A program made the translations under genes and the position numbers. A stretch of DNA of 64,000 nt from Flammula alnicola (taxonomy: Eukaryota; Basidiomycota; Agaricomycetes; Agaricales; Strophariaceae), in contig JADNRV010000088.1 of assembly GCA_015499995.1 (NCBI GenBank), positions 163,995 through 227,994 of the forward strand. Reading direction: 5' to 3'. The notes under the pieces were generated by a model that was given only the letters and a program-made list of their open reading frames with translations, was not told where the DNA came from and did no database searches. Shown piece after piece: positions 11,914-24,767 of this stretch (within the stretch, counting starts at the first letter, position 1; each line of letters begins with the position of its first letter).

Positions 11914-14273
11914 CTAGGGATTGAAGGTGCGATTCATATCCTATAGACCATAATTACACCCAGTTTATCTTGAAAGGATTCGATAAAGACTTACAATTGG
12001 GTTATGCGTAGAAAGCTGGAACGTGTTTTGTCTCTGGATCAGCGCTTTGAATTGATAGCGAGTTGGTAAATTTACCTGGGGATCCTGGAAGTTATGCATT
12101 TCAACGAACTCGGCCGGTAGAGGAATTTCACCCAAGTCCTCTTTCCTACGATTCACGTCGTTTATCTTTTTCTTGTACATCCGAGCTCTTTCGTGGAGGT
12201 CAACGTAGAACGCGTGAATTTCGTGGCTGGATGAACCGGTAAGAAACAGTCAGACATCCTAAATGGAGGGGAGGCCAGTCGACGTCGAGCTCACCTGACA
12301 ACGGTTAGAAGATCGTGTAGAGTTGGATTTGGCTCCTTGGCTATTTGCGAGCTTTGAGTTGAAATTCACCCGACACTTGCGACTATCAAACTCACTCAAA
12401 AGCCTGATGAGGTGCTGTAAGTACCGATCATTAGCATTGAAAGCGCGCATGGAAAGGAAGAATAATTTACCTGCGTCATGGAATTTCCTTCGGAGTCTTC
12501 CCATGTTATTTGACTGTCTTTCGAGGAAGAGAGGCAAACCTAGAAGAGAAAAAGGAATGGTTGTAATCGCGTCACATATACTACCCCCAGAAATGAAGAA
12601 ATTGACCCACCACCTCCGCTGTCGGCTTAACATTGCCTTGAAAATAGTAGTCTTCCCGGCAACGACCAGTGCAAAAAATGGATTCGGGCGACATGCATTG
12701 CGTGGTTGTCGGCGAGAATATCTTCAGAGAACCTTTGCGAACTGTCGTGTTGATAGACAGAGGTAACGTCCTAGCCCTCGATGACACGGTCACGGACGAC
12801 AGGGTCGGCTGCAAGTCGTTATCTTTGCCATTGGCCTCTCGCAAGGCTAGGGGCGACATGACCGTCGTTTGCGTTGGAGTCTCTGTCGCGCTCAGCATCA
12901 TGGTGACGCGGCTACCTAATATCGGCAGAGTAAGGACTCCTGAAAATCGGGGGGTACTTGAGCTCTTTGATCAGGCTGTAAAACGGGCCTTGAGCTACTC
13001 ACTTTCTAGCTTCCGATCTTTGGATATGCGGCGTTAGCTAATTGGACTTCGGGAGTATGAAACCCTAACGCACCATTTCGTGCCCAGCGAGTGTTAGTTC
13101 TTCGACGTCCCTTGTTGAGCCACGGTACGTAAACTCTGTTGCAGCGGTAGTGAAAAAGATCTAAAGAGATGATGAGAACCGCTCAGAATGTGGGTGAAAG
13201 CGAGTCACGTACCGAGTAAGGATCCCGAATGGCAACAATCAAAGATAGCCTAGATATACGAGAGGGTGAGAAATCAGTGCGAACAACTGGCGATCTTTCC
13301 GCACATTTAGGGAACTGCCGACAGGGAGGGGATCAACCAGGCCAGCTCGGAGCACCTGAGATGTAATTGAGCCTCTACATGATTGATCGCACGCAGATTT
13401 GGGGTGCTCACATTATCCATGATTTTTTGCCCATCAGACGTCAGTATAACTGTATGGGAGGGGATCATCAGATAACGATATTCGTAGAGAAAGCGTGGAA
13501 CTCACATTCATTTTTTCCATCTTCCTCATCGATGTCCGTCGTATCCTCCTGTTTGGCGTGACCAGAGACTATAGGCGAAATGGTCCAGGTTAGCCTTATA
13601 AGAAGAATAAAGTGCGTGAAAATATACTCACAGTGGAAGAAGAATTTATCGCCCTCGCGCGCATCTTTTACAAGCTTGTTGATTGCAGAAAGCTGAGTAC
13701 AACAGCATGAGCCCCATCGCTCGATTCTTGCAGAAGACTAACGACGTACAATGTTTTCCCTAGTAGGCTGTACCTGGTCTGGGTCATCGTCGTCAATGAG
13801 AAGCATTACGTCCGTGGGGTCGTACTTGTAAACGTCTAGAGAACAAAAAAGATGAGCACCACTTCGTGAGGGAATCCCAGCAAGCTCTTACCGATCAAGA
13901 GGTCGCGCATAGCCTTGACATCCCTATGGGGGCCTTTCAGTCGAAGGAAACCGCTCGCCTGCTTTTTCTTACCCTTCCGCTTCCCCTTGAGCTTCCCCCT
14001 CGGAGCAAATGTTGCGGTACCGTCCCCTGCAGTGACCATGTCCACGTTCTCCAGAGTTGATGACCGTTCGCACCCTCGCACCTCCTGAACACCGATCAAG
14101 AGAGCTTTTCTCTTAGAACGGCCTGGATGGTTAAGAATTTCGATCAGATGGGCGAAAAGGTCTTGGAAAAGCGGGGCCGATTGTTGGAGGCAGAATGGCA
14201 AAGGGTAGGCCATGGTTGGTGCAGATAGGTATCCAAAATGGTGTATCGTGGTTCGAGCGGCAGTTGGAGCCAT
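11914..14273 (-). CDS. Metacaspase-like protein, copy D
   Basis: Fourth tandem caspase-fold gene, first in transcription order. Starts at ATG 14273 with a roughly 50-residue leader, then KRKALLIGVQEVRG, a strongly basic insert (RGKLKGKRKGKKKQ), LRLKGPHRDVKAMRDLLI, DPTDVMLLIDDDD and QPTRENI. The catalytic histidine lies in VSGHAKQEDTTDIDEEDG (codon 13558-13560) and the cysteine in AIFDCCHSGSLL (codon 13232-13234). HYRCNRVYVPWLNKG, YCTGRC (as in B-C), SSKDSQ-type and SMTQ motifs and NFQDPQLSTHNPI follow, with the last exon DMNRTFNP ending at 11914. The insert resembles a nuclear or nucleic-acid-binding signal but could equally be a processing loop. Spacing of about 1-2 kb between units fits unequal-crossover tandem duplication. 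Confidence 0.82.
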
Positions 14274-17200
14274 ACTGTTTGTAAGAGAGGGAACTTGAAT
14301 CCTTCAAATAGAGCCTTTGAGAGTAATAAATAAACTGGTCGTCAGTATTAAAGATCGGGGGATGTGCAAGGCACGCACTGCAGCCTCTTTATTAAAAGCT
14401 GTGCTGTGAATGCGGTGTTGATGATGTACAGACAAGGTTGTAACTTGAACGTTGAATGCGTGTACAGCGATGCGGTAGATTAAGGGTGCGAACCGATACG
14501 CGGCGATGGGGAGAAATGGAGGAAGTTATGCGAGTACATATCAACAAGTGATACAAAAGATGAAGGCGGGAAGAGGTGGGGGGGAAGAACAAGAGTTCGA
14601 GAGCGCAAGGGGAATGGCATGGGAATGTTGGTTGGAAATTTGAGCCGATAAGGTCGGAGTATGACAACTTGGGGGATTTGCACCTCGGCAAATCAGGAAG
14701 TTGGTAACTTCTCAGGCCTCATTAATCATTGGTGAAGATCGGAGATCATGAAGAGCAGCTCCGCGCCATAGACGAAATTGTTGGTTTTCGGTAATGATGT
14801 TTGACTGAGAAATAGGTTGGTCGAAGGACAGCAGCATTTCTAACATCGTGCTACCAATTCGACCTCGACATATTAGAATGTCAAATCGTAACGGTGACAT
14901 ACTACTAACTACGTTCGAAGCACCTTGTGACTTTTTATCCAAGTAGATACTGCGAACAGCTTAGCATTCTGATTCCACCACGAGATGTGTGGTCTAAGTA
15001 TATCATAAGAAGGGCCGGAATGATTAATTACGCAGCATAAGGCCTAGATATTCCACAACAATCATCAAACATCCAGTGTTCAGGGGATACACATATAGTC
15101 CTGTCCTGGACCAACTTGAAGCTCAACCCGGGCGTTGGGCGCCTATCTTGAATGCAGAGTGAGAGGGATCTACGGCCGACTAACGTTGCGTCAAAAGGCC
15201 GCACAGTATCATTGATAATTTTAGTAAGAAAGGGTCTTAAAGTTTAAGAGGTTAGGGAGCAAAACAATTCAATACTCAACGAGGAAGATGGCTTGATTGT
15301 TTGGTAAGAAAAATCTTTTGATCCATTCTAAAGGCGTCATCAACTTGCATTGTAAATGATTTCTCTCTTTTACCAATAAGGTACCCCGCTCTATCGTCGC
15401 AAAGTGTACCGGCGGTGCGGATGCTTTTGTCATTGCGAGGCATAGCAGCACCTGATCGTAACGTTTCCACTCCGATGTACCGTAGATCTCGACTTGTAAT
15501 TCAGAGAAGCCTGAGAATCAGCCCGCTGTTACGCGCCCACGCGGATTCGTGAAGCCTCTACACATCATCCAGACGATTTCTGTTGTAGGTATTACCCCAC
15601 TTCATGATCATCAATCATTGCCAGTGGCCTAACAGCATTTGAGTCAAGGGCACATGAAGGCCAAAAGCTCTGGAACAACCTCGACAATTATCCTGGGCGT
15701 CCTCAATGCCGTACATTCACGGTCTATGTTCCGTACGGGTCGTGGAACAAGCTTAAAACGGATTAAGTCGACTGACAATAATTAAGTTCGCGAGTATCGG
15801 TCATATTAGCCGTCTCCTGTAACGCCTCCAAGAACATTGAATATTGATGCATGATGTCCAATCACTCATAAATGGACCGTTCGGCCTCAGCTTCTGGACC
15901 GTTCCTTTTTACCAACTTTGCCAGCGCCTGCACGGAATGATCAAAGTGATCCAAAAAGGATGAAGGCCCATGTAAATATTAAAATAGACACTCGTGTTGG
16001 ATACCAATGCATTGGTTCAGTAAGTAAAAACACAGCCTTGTCATGTTGTCTTGCGTTGTTGCCCACTGTTCCTGAGCACAGAGCTGAGCTACGCTGAGGT
16101 TCGGAGGCTGAAAGGATGATATATATCTCATATACAGATTGGCGCTTATCTGCACTGTCGAAAATCGTATCCAGGATAAAATACTGGCATATGCGGCGCA
16201 AGTGATACAAGATGGAGAGGTCTCGACTAAGTCTCAGCGAGAGGCGGAAAAAATTCCTCTTGCGATCCGGATTACTGGGACTTGACCCCGGTTATCTTCA
16301 TTTCCCATTATCTGCGCTCCTCAGAATACTCCTCATGTTGCTATCCGTCAGGGGCGCATCTTGGCTTATTATTGATTTCTATTGAGAATATCAATGATCT
16401 TCCAGTTGAGGACACCGTAAAAATAGTTGTCAACGCCATGCGGTGCATTAACTTCCAGCCTCCAGGCGGTTGACTTTTGATTAATGATTCTTTACTTGGT
16501 AAGTCTAAGGTTCCTTGCGTGCATTTAACGATCGTCATTGCAATTGAACGTCCCACATACAGCTCGTTGGGACCACGACTTCGCCGTCTATAAATTATTT
16601 GTTCCAGACTGGACTGCGGCGATGTATATGGCCATTGCACGGTGTCCCATCGCCCTGGGAGGGCGACGTGAATGTAGAATGGTCTGCGTTGTGAAAGGGA
16701 CAGCGGAATAGTGAGACAGTGACCCCTGTGCAACACCTCACGAGCGTATCAACCACGAGGAATTTGAATGAAAAGTTACACAAGTAAAATTCTCGTCTCA
16801 CAAGATATGCCCGGGAGGATGGCTGCAAACCGACAAGAGTTCTCGAGTCGACCATTACGAGAGCCCGGAACTCATTGTAACATATTTGGGGATCTGGGTC
16901 ATCGAATGTTGGGTCTATTTGATTCCAGAATGTTACACAGAGTAATACAATATTTTCTGGGATCCATAAGCTCGACACTTGATTGGAGAGCTGTAATTGG
17001 TTCTCGGGAGGGCTAAAGCATCCGTTCACCATGTGCGCCCCGAACACCATATATGGAAAATTACTCAGTACCTGGGATATTTTCAGGATCGAAAACTGGA
17101 AAGCGCGACTGTGTTTTGAACACGAATTATTGTTTTACGGTGCTATACTTCTTCAATGTTATTTATACACAATATTATACAGATCCTTCGAGTTCGAGAT

Positions 17201-17290
17201 TTTGAATTTTGTTTACAGAGTTGTGCGTTGTTACTACATATCCGACCGCATTACGCACGCCACCATTGGGCGCTGAAAAATCCGGATCGG
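14274..17290. other. Gene-poor region
   Basis: About 3.0 kb between metacaspase D and the first DUF6699 gene. Open frames exist (for example 16341-16736 and 16595-17050 on minus) but show neither recognisable motifs nor consistent splice structure. It could be decayed repeat sequence; I see no inverted repeats or target duplications that define an element. Confidence 0.45.
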
Positions 17291-18043
17291 TCACCGATTA
17301 TCTTCTCGTCTTGTGTGTAGAATCCAGACGTCTCTCTCATCTGAACTTGGGTATAGCCCCGCCCATATGCAATACCCTCCGAGATACCTCCGAATGGCTT
17401 TGGTCAGTGGATCGTCGACGCCAGAAGGTGTGCGACTGCGGCAGTATTGATCCTCATTGAGAGTCCATCTTCGCATTGCGAGGGCTGTGTTATTTCTGGG
17501 TCGGTACAAGTCCGCGGTGCATTCGGCGCGTATGGAGGAATACACCGCGTCGAGAACGTTCTCGACCGTGACAATGTTGGTGTGCAAAGTAGCCGGGAAC
17601 ACAACGATGGGTCTGTCCAATCGAGGCGCTCTGATTGTAATAGATCCGACCGTTCTAGGTTCCATGGCTGGCTGATGCCTCCAAAGCCGTTCGTTGGTTT
17701 CTGTCATAATCAAAGGGGAAAGGGACGCGGTCGAGGGCGCCATGGAGAGGTCATATCTGATTGGTGGGGCGGAACGTGAATAGGCGATGAGCGGATGAAT
17801 TAAAATAGGAACGTCGGCCAATGGTGGCAATGGAATCGGCTTCTGGCCAATAAGTTGAGGAGGAGGTTGATGGTGGTCTTTATGTACCCATGCGTCCGCT
17901 ACTTGAAGTGAGGCATCATAGCTCTCAGTAATCCATTGGCTTGATAATGGATAGTACGTGTTGGTGACCTCAGTGTCGGCGTTGCGCTGTTGATGTGGTA
18001 CCCAGTTTGAACGTGTAGGTGAGAGATAGTGTCCCGGGACCAT
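17291..18043 (-). CDS. DUF6699 domain protein 1
   Basis: A 250-residue protein of the basidiomycete-enriched DUF6699 family; no biochemical function is known to me. The N-terminal ~70 residues are low in conserved motifs. The domain begins near residue 73 (PIPLPPLADVPILIHPLIAY) and continues with IRYDLSMAPS, QPAMEPRTVGSITI, DRPIVVFPA, then VTVENVLDAVYSSIR, and ends in GLYPSSDERDVWILHTR close to the C-terminus. It forms a subgroup with the genes at 20234 and 22804: all three begin M(V/S)xGH, share the HPL(I/L)AY and RDVWILH motifs, end in a charged tail, and point the same way. It is a single exon as far as I can see. Confidence 0.75.
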   Translation of the reverse strand: MVPGHYLSPTRSNWVPHQQRNADTEVTNTYYPLSSQWITESYDASLQVADAWVHKDHHQPPPQLIGQKPIPLPPLADVPILIHPLIAYSRSAPPIRYDLSMAPSTASLSPLIMTETNERLWRHQPAMEPRTVGSITIRAPRLDRPIVVFPATLHTNIVTVENVLDAVYSSIRAECTADLYRPRNNTALAMRRWTLNEDQYCRSRTPSGVDDPLTKAIRRYLGGYCIWAGLYPSSDERDVWILHTRREDNR

Positions 18044-20233
18044 TGTGCGGCGCTCCAGAATGTTTATTGGCCCTGTTTGTCTACATGCTTATGAGTCTCG
18101 CGTCGTCTCACAAGTAGTGAGCTCATTACTTTGGGGAATATTGCCTTGCTTCCGAGACCGCACTGGTTCTGGACTCAAGCAAACGGATGTTATCGATGAG
18201 TGTATTAGTTATGTGTTACGGGAAAGGGGCGGAGGGTTTGGGCAGAGATTCAAAGCTTCTTGAGTCTTTTTAAGCTGGAAAGCACTTCGGTGGCTGGTGC
18301 CATCGTACTTGGCGCCCCTGCAAGTTTCTGCCTCTACTGCATACTAAAGGGAGATAACGAATCTGGCATGCTGCAGTCTCGGCTTCGGATCTCTTCATGG
18401 ATATATCATAGGGCTGGTTATGCTTAGCAACTCTTTTTATGTGATGCCGTTGTGCAATGCTAAGGCGGTAGTCTCTGGCAACGGACTTGGTCCGTCACTG
18501 GTTACCAATCCTGTTGGATTAAAGTGATCGACAAGAAAAGATGTCTGAGCGCCAAAAATACTAATAGCACTGTGACTCCATGGTCTCTGGACCACAAACG
18601 TGAATCAACGTTGCCGTGGTCCATGCCGCCCACAAGAGGTCGACGTGAATATAAATAGAGAAGTTCGCGCATCTGCTGGGGATATCATGTTGGTATAGGC
18701 TATCACTTTTCTTCTTGGAAGCAGTTTGGCTGATCTAACATTGCAAAGAGTGACTAAATTCCGCGGTCCTGGAGGGGGGGGATACAGTGGCAGCGCCTTG
18801 TACATCGCGAACGGGCAGGCAAGCCGAGAAAACGTACCTATCCAAGGATATCAAAATCCTGCGCCGTCCGCGTGCGGTTTAGAGCCAGTGGTAAGCAAAT
18901 TTTAGAAGTTCACGGTCGCATTACTCCCCATGATATCAATCAATAAATCTTTAGTCCCCTGGTAAGCTGGATAGTACCAGCCCGATTTACTGGCACTCGT
19001 ATGCCACCCAGCACTTGGCGGGCTGGCGTCGGAACGAATACGTCAACAAAGATCCTCACGCCAAGAACGATTTACCTGGCACTCCTGCGGAGAATCCGCG
19101 TCAGGCTGGACCGCGGCATGCCAAAAAAGCAATACACTAAGGCCACAAGACCAAGACGAGCAATAGAAAATCTGGAGAACAGCCTTTCTTGATGGAGTGA
19201 CAGCAACTTTGGTAAAACACCTCACTCAATCACGGCTGGTCGGCATGTGGTATCGCAAGCGCAAACTTTGTCGACTTTGTTAACATGTTGTCATGTGGAG
19301 AGTTATTTTACTGCAAAGCCTCGCTTGGAAGGTGGGATCCATTACCTGGGCTCGTCCGCCGAGCCAGTGGCAGATTAAGTACAAGTTAGCGGGCATAATC
19401 GGGATGACTTGGAATGACTGAGGTGGAGCGTTATCGCCACTGACACTGTGATGGATAGATGATGCCTCCAAGCATCTACATGGTAAGCCACATGGGCGGC
19501 AAACATCAACCTGACAAGTAATAGGTAACGTAGAGCTTTCAGAAACCGAAAAGATGACTAACTGGCGAAGGTCATGTCCCTCCAAAGAGAAGCATATTTC
19601 CTTATTACTCTACCGTTATGCGATTGCTAAGAATACCCAAGTGCGCAATGAGTAATTTATAACGCATCCTAACAATCAAGCAAACATTGAGCTGCATTCA
19701 GAATATAATAGCTGGGACCCCGGTACCTATCGGATGACTGGGTAAGATAGCACTCTGAGGAACAGGACGGGCTGAGAAACTCATAAGAGCGTGAGTAAAC
19801 ATCCATTGACTCTGGAATTGAGCACGTGTGTTGGCCGGCGCCTGTATGGGTTTATTTGCTCTACGGCATGGGTCGTTGAGCTGCGCTGACTCTTTGGTTT
19901 CTCAACATCGCCCTCGACATCAGTCATGAAGTTTTTATCTGCGTCCCAAGCATATAAAGATATATATGTTCATACTGGTCTGAAATCTTGTTCCTACATC
20001 GTAAATTTATGTCCAACCACGTCGATATCTCTGTTACAGGGTTTCCCGACATATTCCTTCAAGATGGCGGCGTCGACATTGACCACTCCAGGAGCACCAT
20101 GAACGTGCCCTCCGACTGCTACAATGTCCTACATGCACATCTATCCGCTATCTGCGACCACCACCCTGCCCACACACAGGCACTGGTGAAGCCTTGACGT
20201 CTCTCTGGTATCCATCCAATTCAGCTGGAGAGG
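18044..20233. other. Gene-poor region
   Basis: About 2.2 kb between two DUF6699 paralogues. No supported ORF. The open frames at 19001-19192 (+) and 19280-19585 (-) have no recognisable domain. Confidence 0.45.
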
Positions 20234-21049
20234 CTATCGATGGTCGCCCTGTCTGGTGTGAAGGATCCAAACGTCTCTCTCCGTTGGGCTCGGGTATAAT
20301 CCCGCCCACACCCCGACGCCCCCAAAGTGCTTTCGAATTGCAACAGTGATATGGGCGACATTGGGGCAGTGGTCCCGACTGGTGGAGATAGCGTTGTGTC
20401 GTCGAGGATGAGCTGCGAGCTGTGCCGTATTGTCCAACATGCATTCTTCCCCACGCTCATCGTAATCCCCCATGGCGGCCGCACGTATCGCTCGGTACAC
20501 GGCGGCGAGCACGTCCATGACAGTAACCACACTGTCGTCCAATCGTGCTGGGAATACTACGATAGGCCTTTCCAACACGGCTATCCTAATTGTCATGGAC
20601 CCCACCGTGCTCGGCTCCATGGCTGGTTGGTATGCCCAGTATCGACGGGCCATATGGTCCTTCAGCGGTAGCATCGGGAGCGCGGTGGAGGGCGGCATGG
20701 TGAGGTCGTAGTGGATAGACGATGCTGATCTGTGATAGGCCAACAGTGGATGGACCAAAATGGCACCGTCGGCTAACGCCGGCAGCGGGATCGGTGCACC
20801 GACGATGAGCGGTGGTGGACGTTCGAGGTGTCTTCTCCCACCCAAGAGGTCTGTTACTTGCTCTCGTGTCTCGTCTCTGTGTCTCTGATGTGTTCTTGAA
20901 CTCGATAGGTCGCCGCTGTCGTAGGTGGTCCCTGCTTGGATGCCAGTGATAAACATTCGTTGACCGTGAGGATGGTTGCCGACGAGGACTTGGTTGTGTT
21001 GGATGGTGTGACTAGTCCCTGGCGACGTTGAGTCATGCCCTCTGGACAC
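20234..21049 (-). CDS. DUF6699 domain protein 2
   Basis: A 271-residue paralogue of the gene at 17291. N-terminus MSRGHDSTSP, a His/Arg-rich linker to about residue 85, then the domain: PIPLPALADGAILVHPLLAY, IHYDLTMPPST, QPAMEPSTVGSMTI, ERPIVVFPA, VTVMDVLAAVYRAIR, an insertion rich in His/Arg/Asp, and GLYPSPTERDVWILHTRQ near the end. The insertion between the last helix and the WIL strand (about residues 195-245) is longer than in typical members and differs among the three paralogues. This suggests relaxed or diversifying change there. Strongest codon structure is in this frame; overlapping plus-strand frames are shadows. Confidence 0.75.
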   Translation of the reverse strand: MSRGHDSTSPGTSHTIQHNQVLVGNHPHGQRMFITGIQAGTTYDSGDLSSSRTHQRHRDETREQVTDLLGGRRHLERPPPLIVGAPIPLPALADGAILVHPLLAYHRSASSIHYDLTMPPSTALPMLPLKDHMARRYWAYQPAMEPSTVGSMTIRIAVLERPIVVFPARLDDSVVTVMDVLAAVYRAIRAAAMGDYDERGEECMLDNTAQLAAHPRRHNAISTSRDHCPNVAHITVAIRKHFGGVGVWAGLYPSPTERDVWILHTRQGDHR

Positions 21050-22803
21050 TGTAGCTGACGTTGTTCAAGCCGCCCCGTTAATCTTCCAGCGTCACTGCGC
21101 ATAGACCCATGTCACTTACCAGTTACGTTTGCAATGCTACAGTTGACCTGGCCTTGTTGGTACTGCGAGCTAGACTTGGGGAAGAAGATGGGCATCTCTG
21201 TATGCTGGTGGGGGGGAATGGGAGAAAAAGGGACAGGCTTTTGAGCGTTTCTTTGAGTATGAGAGCTATTATTTCTGTCGGGTCGGATGTATTGAATATC
21301 AAGCGAGCCAGCTTGACCCCCCAATTTATTCACTATACATTGGTTCGCGACGTTCACATGTCACTAGTCGCTGTACCCTTCTGAGTCCGGGGCCTTGTGC
21401 CCTTGCCTTACCACATTTGCTGTGGTTTAGTCACAATTTCCGGGTCGTCGCAATCCGGGGAGCACTGACCAAACAAGCGAACCGGTTCGGTAATTCGCAT
21501 GTGGTCGCACTTCTTACCAAATCGCGTTTGCTCGCCCCAGAACTCTAATCACAATCTCTAACATCCAATGCCCAATCACATTTCAGCTTTATGTAGACTA
21601 AGCTCACTATCAGAGGTCAGGTCCCCCCCTTGCTTCGGGGCTTGCTCACGGGAGAGAAAAAACACCTTAACCTTCGAACGGACTGTTGAAATATATATGT
21701 CATCTGTCATACTTCGTGAACTGATACTTGTTCCCAATCGCAACTCTTCTCGGACTCGCACTACCTGGCATCCCGATACACTGATTCAGTACATACCTTC
21801 GCGTCTGATAACTGGGTGCCTCACTGCGATATGCATTGACTCTTTGATTGTCGCAGGGCTAAAGCTCGCGCGTTCTCTGGTACATTGACAGTAGCAGTAG
21901 TGATCCGATATGCCCGCTCTTTGCCTCAGGTAAAATTAATATGCATGTAGGCTTACAAACGAAGAAAGGGAGAAATTCTGTGATACATATCAACCGTGGT
22001 GAAAGTGTCCCATTAACATAACGATGTTTTATAACTCTATGTGGAAAGTGATCATTCTGGGTAAAATAGCCACATCTTGGCCACCGCCGTGGCGCCGACC
22101 TGACGATTCGAAACTTGACTGGCATGTAAAAACGGGGACATGGGCAAGTGGGTACTCTTTCTACCGGTAACGTAAAATACACAATCCTGCTTTCGTTTGA
22201 AGATATTCAGAATCATGACAGACATCGCTCATAACCTTCATAACTCGGGTCTTGGGCGTTTAAGGCTGTTCACTTTTAAGTTCAGATGATGGGATTATGT
22301 CATATCATTCACACGCCGCTGCGCCGAATGTTCGGCAATTCGTTTGGTCCACCGCCTGTCTACCGCAAAGGAAAGAATCCCATTTCAAATGTATAAATTC
22401 ACTAAATTATCATTCTAATATATTTATACATGTTCTTTGTCAAGAATAAGGGCATGGGAGGAGAAGGATGTTTTTCGGCAATGGGCGCCGGAGGTTAAGG
22501 TTTGATCGCAACAATATATTGAACGCCTCAGCGCATCAACTTGTGACTGATGGGAGTCACTTCCTTGCATCTTGTCCTGACACTCACCGCATCTACAGGA
22601 GCACTTGGACGATAATGACTATTTCACCACCTTCCGAAAAGCATTTCTTCCTGGATATTTTAATCGTGACATTCGTGTTAACACCTGAAAAGGGGGAGAA
22701 CGATATCCGCTTTAGCCGAACCTACTTGTACAACTCAATTGCGCTATGAATTTGAAAGGGATACTACACTGAATTTGCATTATGCTGGACAGGAATTGGG
22801 ATT
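21050..22803. other. Gene-poor region
   Basis: About 1.75 kb between DUF6699 genes 2 and 3. No recognisable gene on either strand. Confidence 0.45.
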
Positions 22804-23442
22804 TTATTGACGATTTTCTTGGCCTATGTGGAGTATCCAAACATCTCTTTCATCTCGGTTTGCATATAGCCCTCCCCACCAGTGACCTTGTCTGCAATCC
22901 AACGACCCACGGCCACAGAGTCTACAGCGTCTTACGCCCCGGCCTTGCACCAGAGCTTGCTGCTGGCTCCAGAGCTGGAATGGGTCGTCCAATATGCCGT
23001 CGTAATATGCCTCTCTGGCGCCTGTGTTCGTGGCATAATACACGGAATTTAATACATCCCCGATCGTGACTATGTTCGTTTCCAATCGGGATGGAAGAAC
23101 GACGACGGGCTTGTCGAATTCCATGATCCTAATTGTTATTGATCCAATTGTGCTGGGTTCCATCGCTGCGTGATATCTCCAGCGCAGGAATGCTGGCTGG
23201 GATCTCATGGACGGCTCTAGAAGCGCTGTTGCGGGTAGTGTTGTGATGTCGTATTTAATCGGCAACATGGACTGGGTGTACGCCAGGAGGGGATGAATGA
23301 TAATTGGAACGTCTGCTAGTACCGGTAGTGGAATGGGCTTTTGACGATTACGGCTGGGAGGGTCCCAACGTCCAGTTCCAGGAGGTGCTTGCTGGTCTAC
23401 CCTACTCGAATGCGGCGAAACGGGAAAATGCCCTCTCGACAT
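22804..23442 (-). CDS. DUF6699 domain protein 3
   Basis: A 212-residue member of the same subgroup as the genes at 17291 and 20234, with a much shorter N-terminal linker: MSRGHFPVSP is followed by the domain at about residue 35. Motifs: PIPLPVLADVPIIIHPLLAY, IKYDITTLPAT, AAMEPSTIGSITI, DKPVVVLPSRLETNIVTIGD, VLNSVYYAT, GLYANRDERDVWILHIG, then a charged C-terminal tail. The length spread (250, 271, 212) among three head-to-tail copies shows that the linkers, not the domain core, change most after duplication. Confidence 0.75.
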   Translation of the reverse strand: MSRGHFPVSPHSSRVDQQAPPGTGRWDPPSRNRQKPIPLPVLADVPIIIHPLLAYTQSMLPIKYDITTLPATALLEPSMRSQPAFLRWRYHAAMEPSTIGSITIRIMEFDKPVVVLPSRLETNIVTIGDVLNSVYYATNTGAREAYYDGILDDPFQLWSQQQALVQGRGVRRCRLCGRGSLDCRQGHWWGGLYANRDERDVWILHIGQENRQ

Positions 23443-24767
23443 TGTGAGCGGCGTTATGTTCTGAATGGGTGGCTAGAGTCACAGGGTGATTAATCAGTCT
23501 CACGTCTGTATACTGGACATGTACGCGGAACTGACTTTTGATTGTCGTGGATCTTAGCAGCCAGATTCTCGTGTGCGCTAGCTGGGAATGTGCACAATGT
23601 GGGGAGAAAGCGGGTGGAGGGGTTTATTCGTGAGATTGGGGACTTTATCAAAAAGGACATTTCGGCGGTCTCAGGCCTAGCAGGAGCAGGTCCACCATAA
23701 GATCTCGTTTATCTGTGGATCACCCCATTTACCACCCCACCGTCACGGTCATTCGGCAGACAAAGAAGGGCAGTTCACAATGGATATATATATCTGATAT
23801 CTGTCCCTTGCTTACCTTCCCGACATTGATGCATTACACAGCTGTCTGTCAATGTCAACGTCTGTCAACGTCAACGAAGCACGCACGCGTTTGACGTCAC
23901 GGCGATGTTCCCCGATCACCTTCAGTCACAGGGCGACTGAGCCTTTTCTGTTCATGCAATCCGGCCGGGCATATTCATCAGATGTCAATCAACGTCCCAG
24001 CCGGTGGGCTCTCAGAGTAAGTTCAACAACTTTGTACTGCATTGTTCCCCGGTCTTCATCCAATCGCTGAACAGCCTATATCTCCCCACGTAATTTTGTT
24101 CTTGAACCATAGCGATGATGGCTGGTAGAGTAATGACTCGGGAAATCGGAACCAGGCGCAGAAGCACTTAGGCTGATAATAATATACAGAATGAATTGCT
24201 GCTCATTACATGAGTGATTGGTGGATTGTTGAAATCAAAACATCTATTCGTTGGTTCGATTTCAAAGCGGATGAAGTATAAATTATCTTTTTTTATCTCA
24301 TAGATCGCCAAACTTCCTTGGGTATAGCTCGGCATTCCAGCTCCAATACTGGGCATCCATTTGAGCGCATCATCCCGGCGCGTCCGTCGTGGCAAAATAT
24401 AGAACAGTGATATCCTTCCATGGACTGAAAAAAAAGAGACTAAGATTGATTTGCAAAACAACAAAGTAAGCGAAGAAAGCAGACACAGTATAATGTACAC
24501 TACATTTAACTTGAGCGACGTGCATATGGATAGCAATGGGTATAAGTGATGGATGAATGGGTAGTGGAGTGGAGGGGTATGAATGGCGAGGTGTGTGTCC
24601 TCGAGTACAGCTGCAGTCTACGGGCAGTGGCACTATGTATCCACTGTACAATAGAATGCGGCGTAGACAAGATCGTCCGGTGAGGATGAGGAATGGGAGT
24701 TTCAAGAAATCGTGGAGATGAATATCCCGGTTAAGAACGCGAGGGAGCGTGGCCACATCACGAAGGG
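23443..24767. other. Gene-poor region
   Basis: About 1.3 kb. Overlapping minus-strand frames (24168-24756) are rich in hydrophobic residues but have no recognisable domain and no convincing start context. Nothing supported. Confidence 0.45.
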
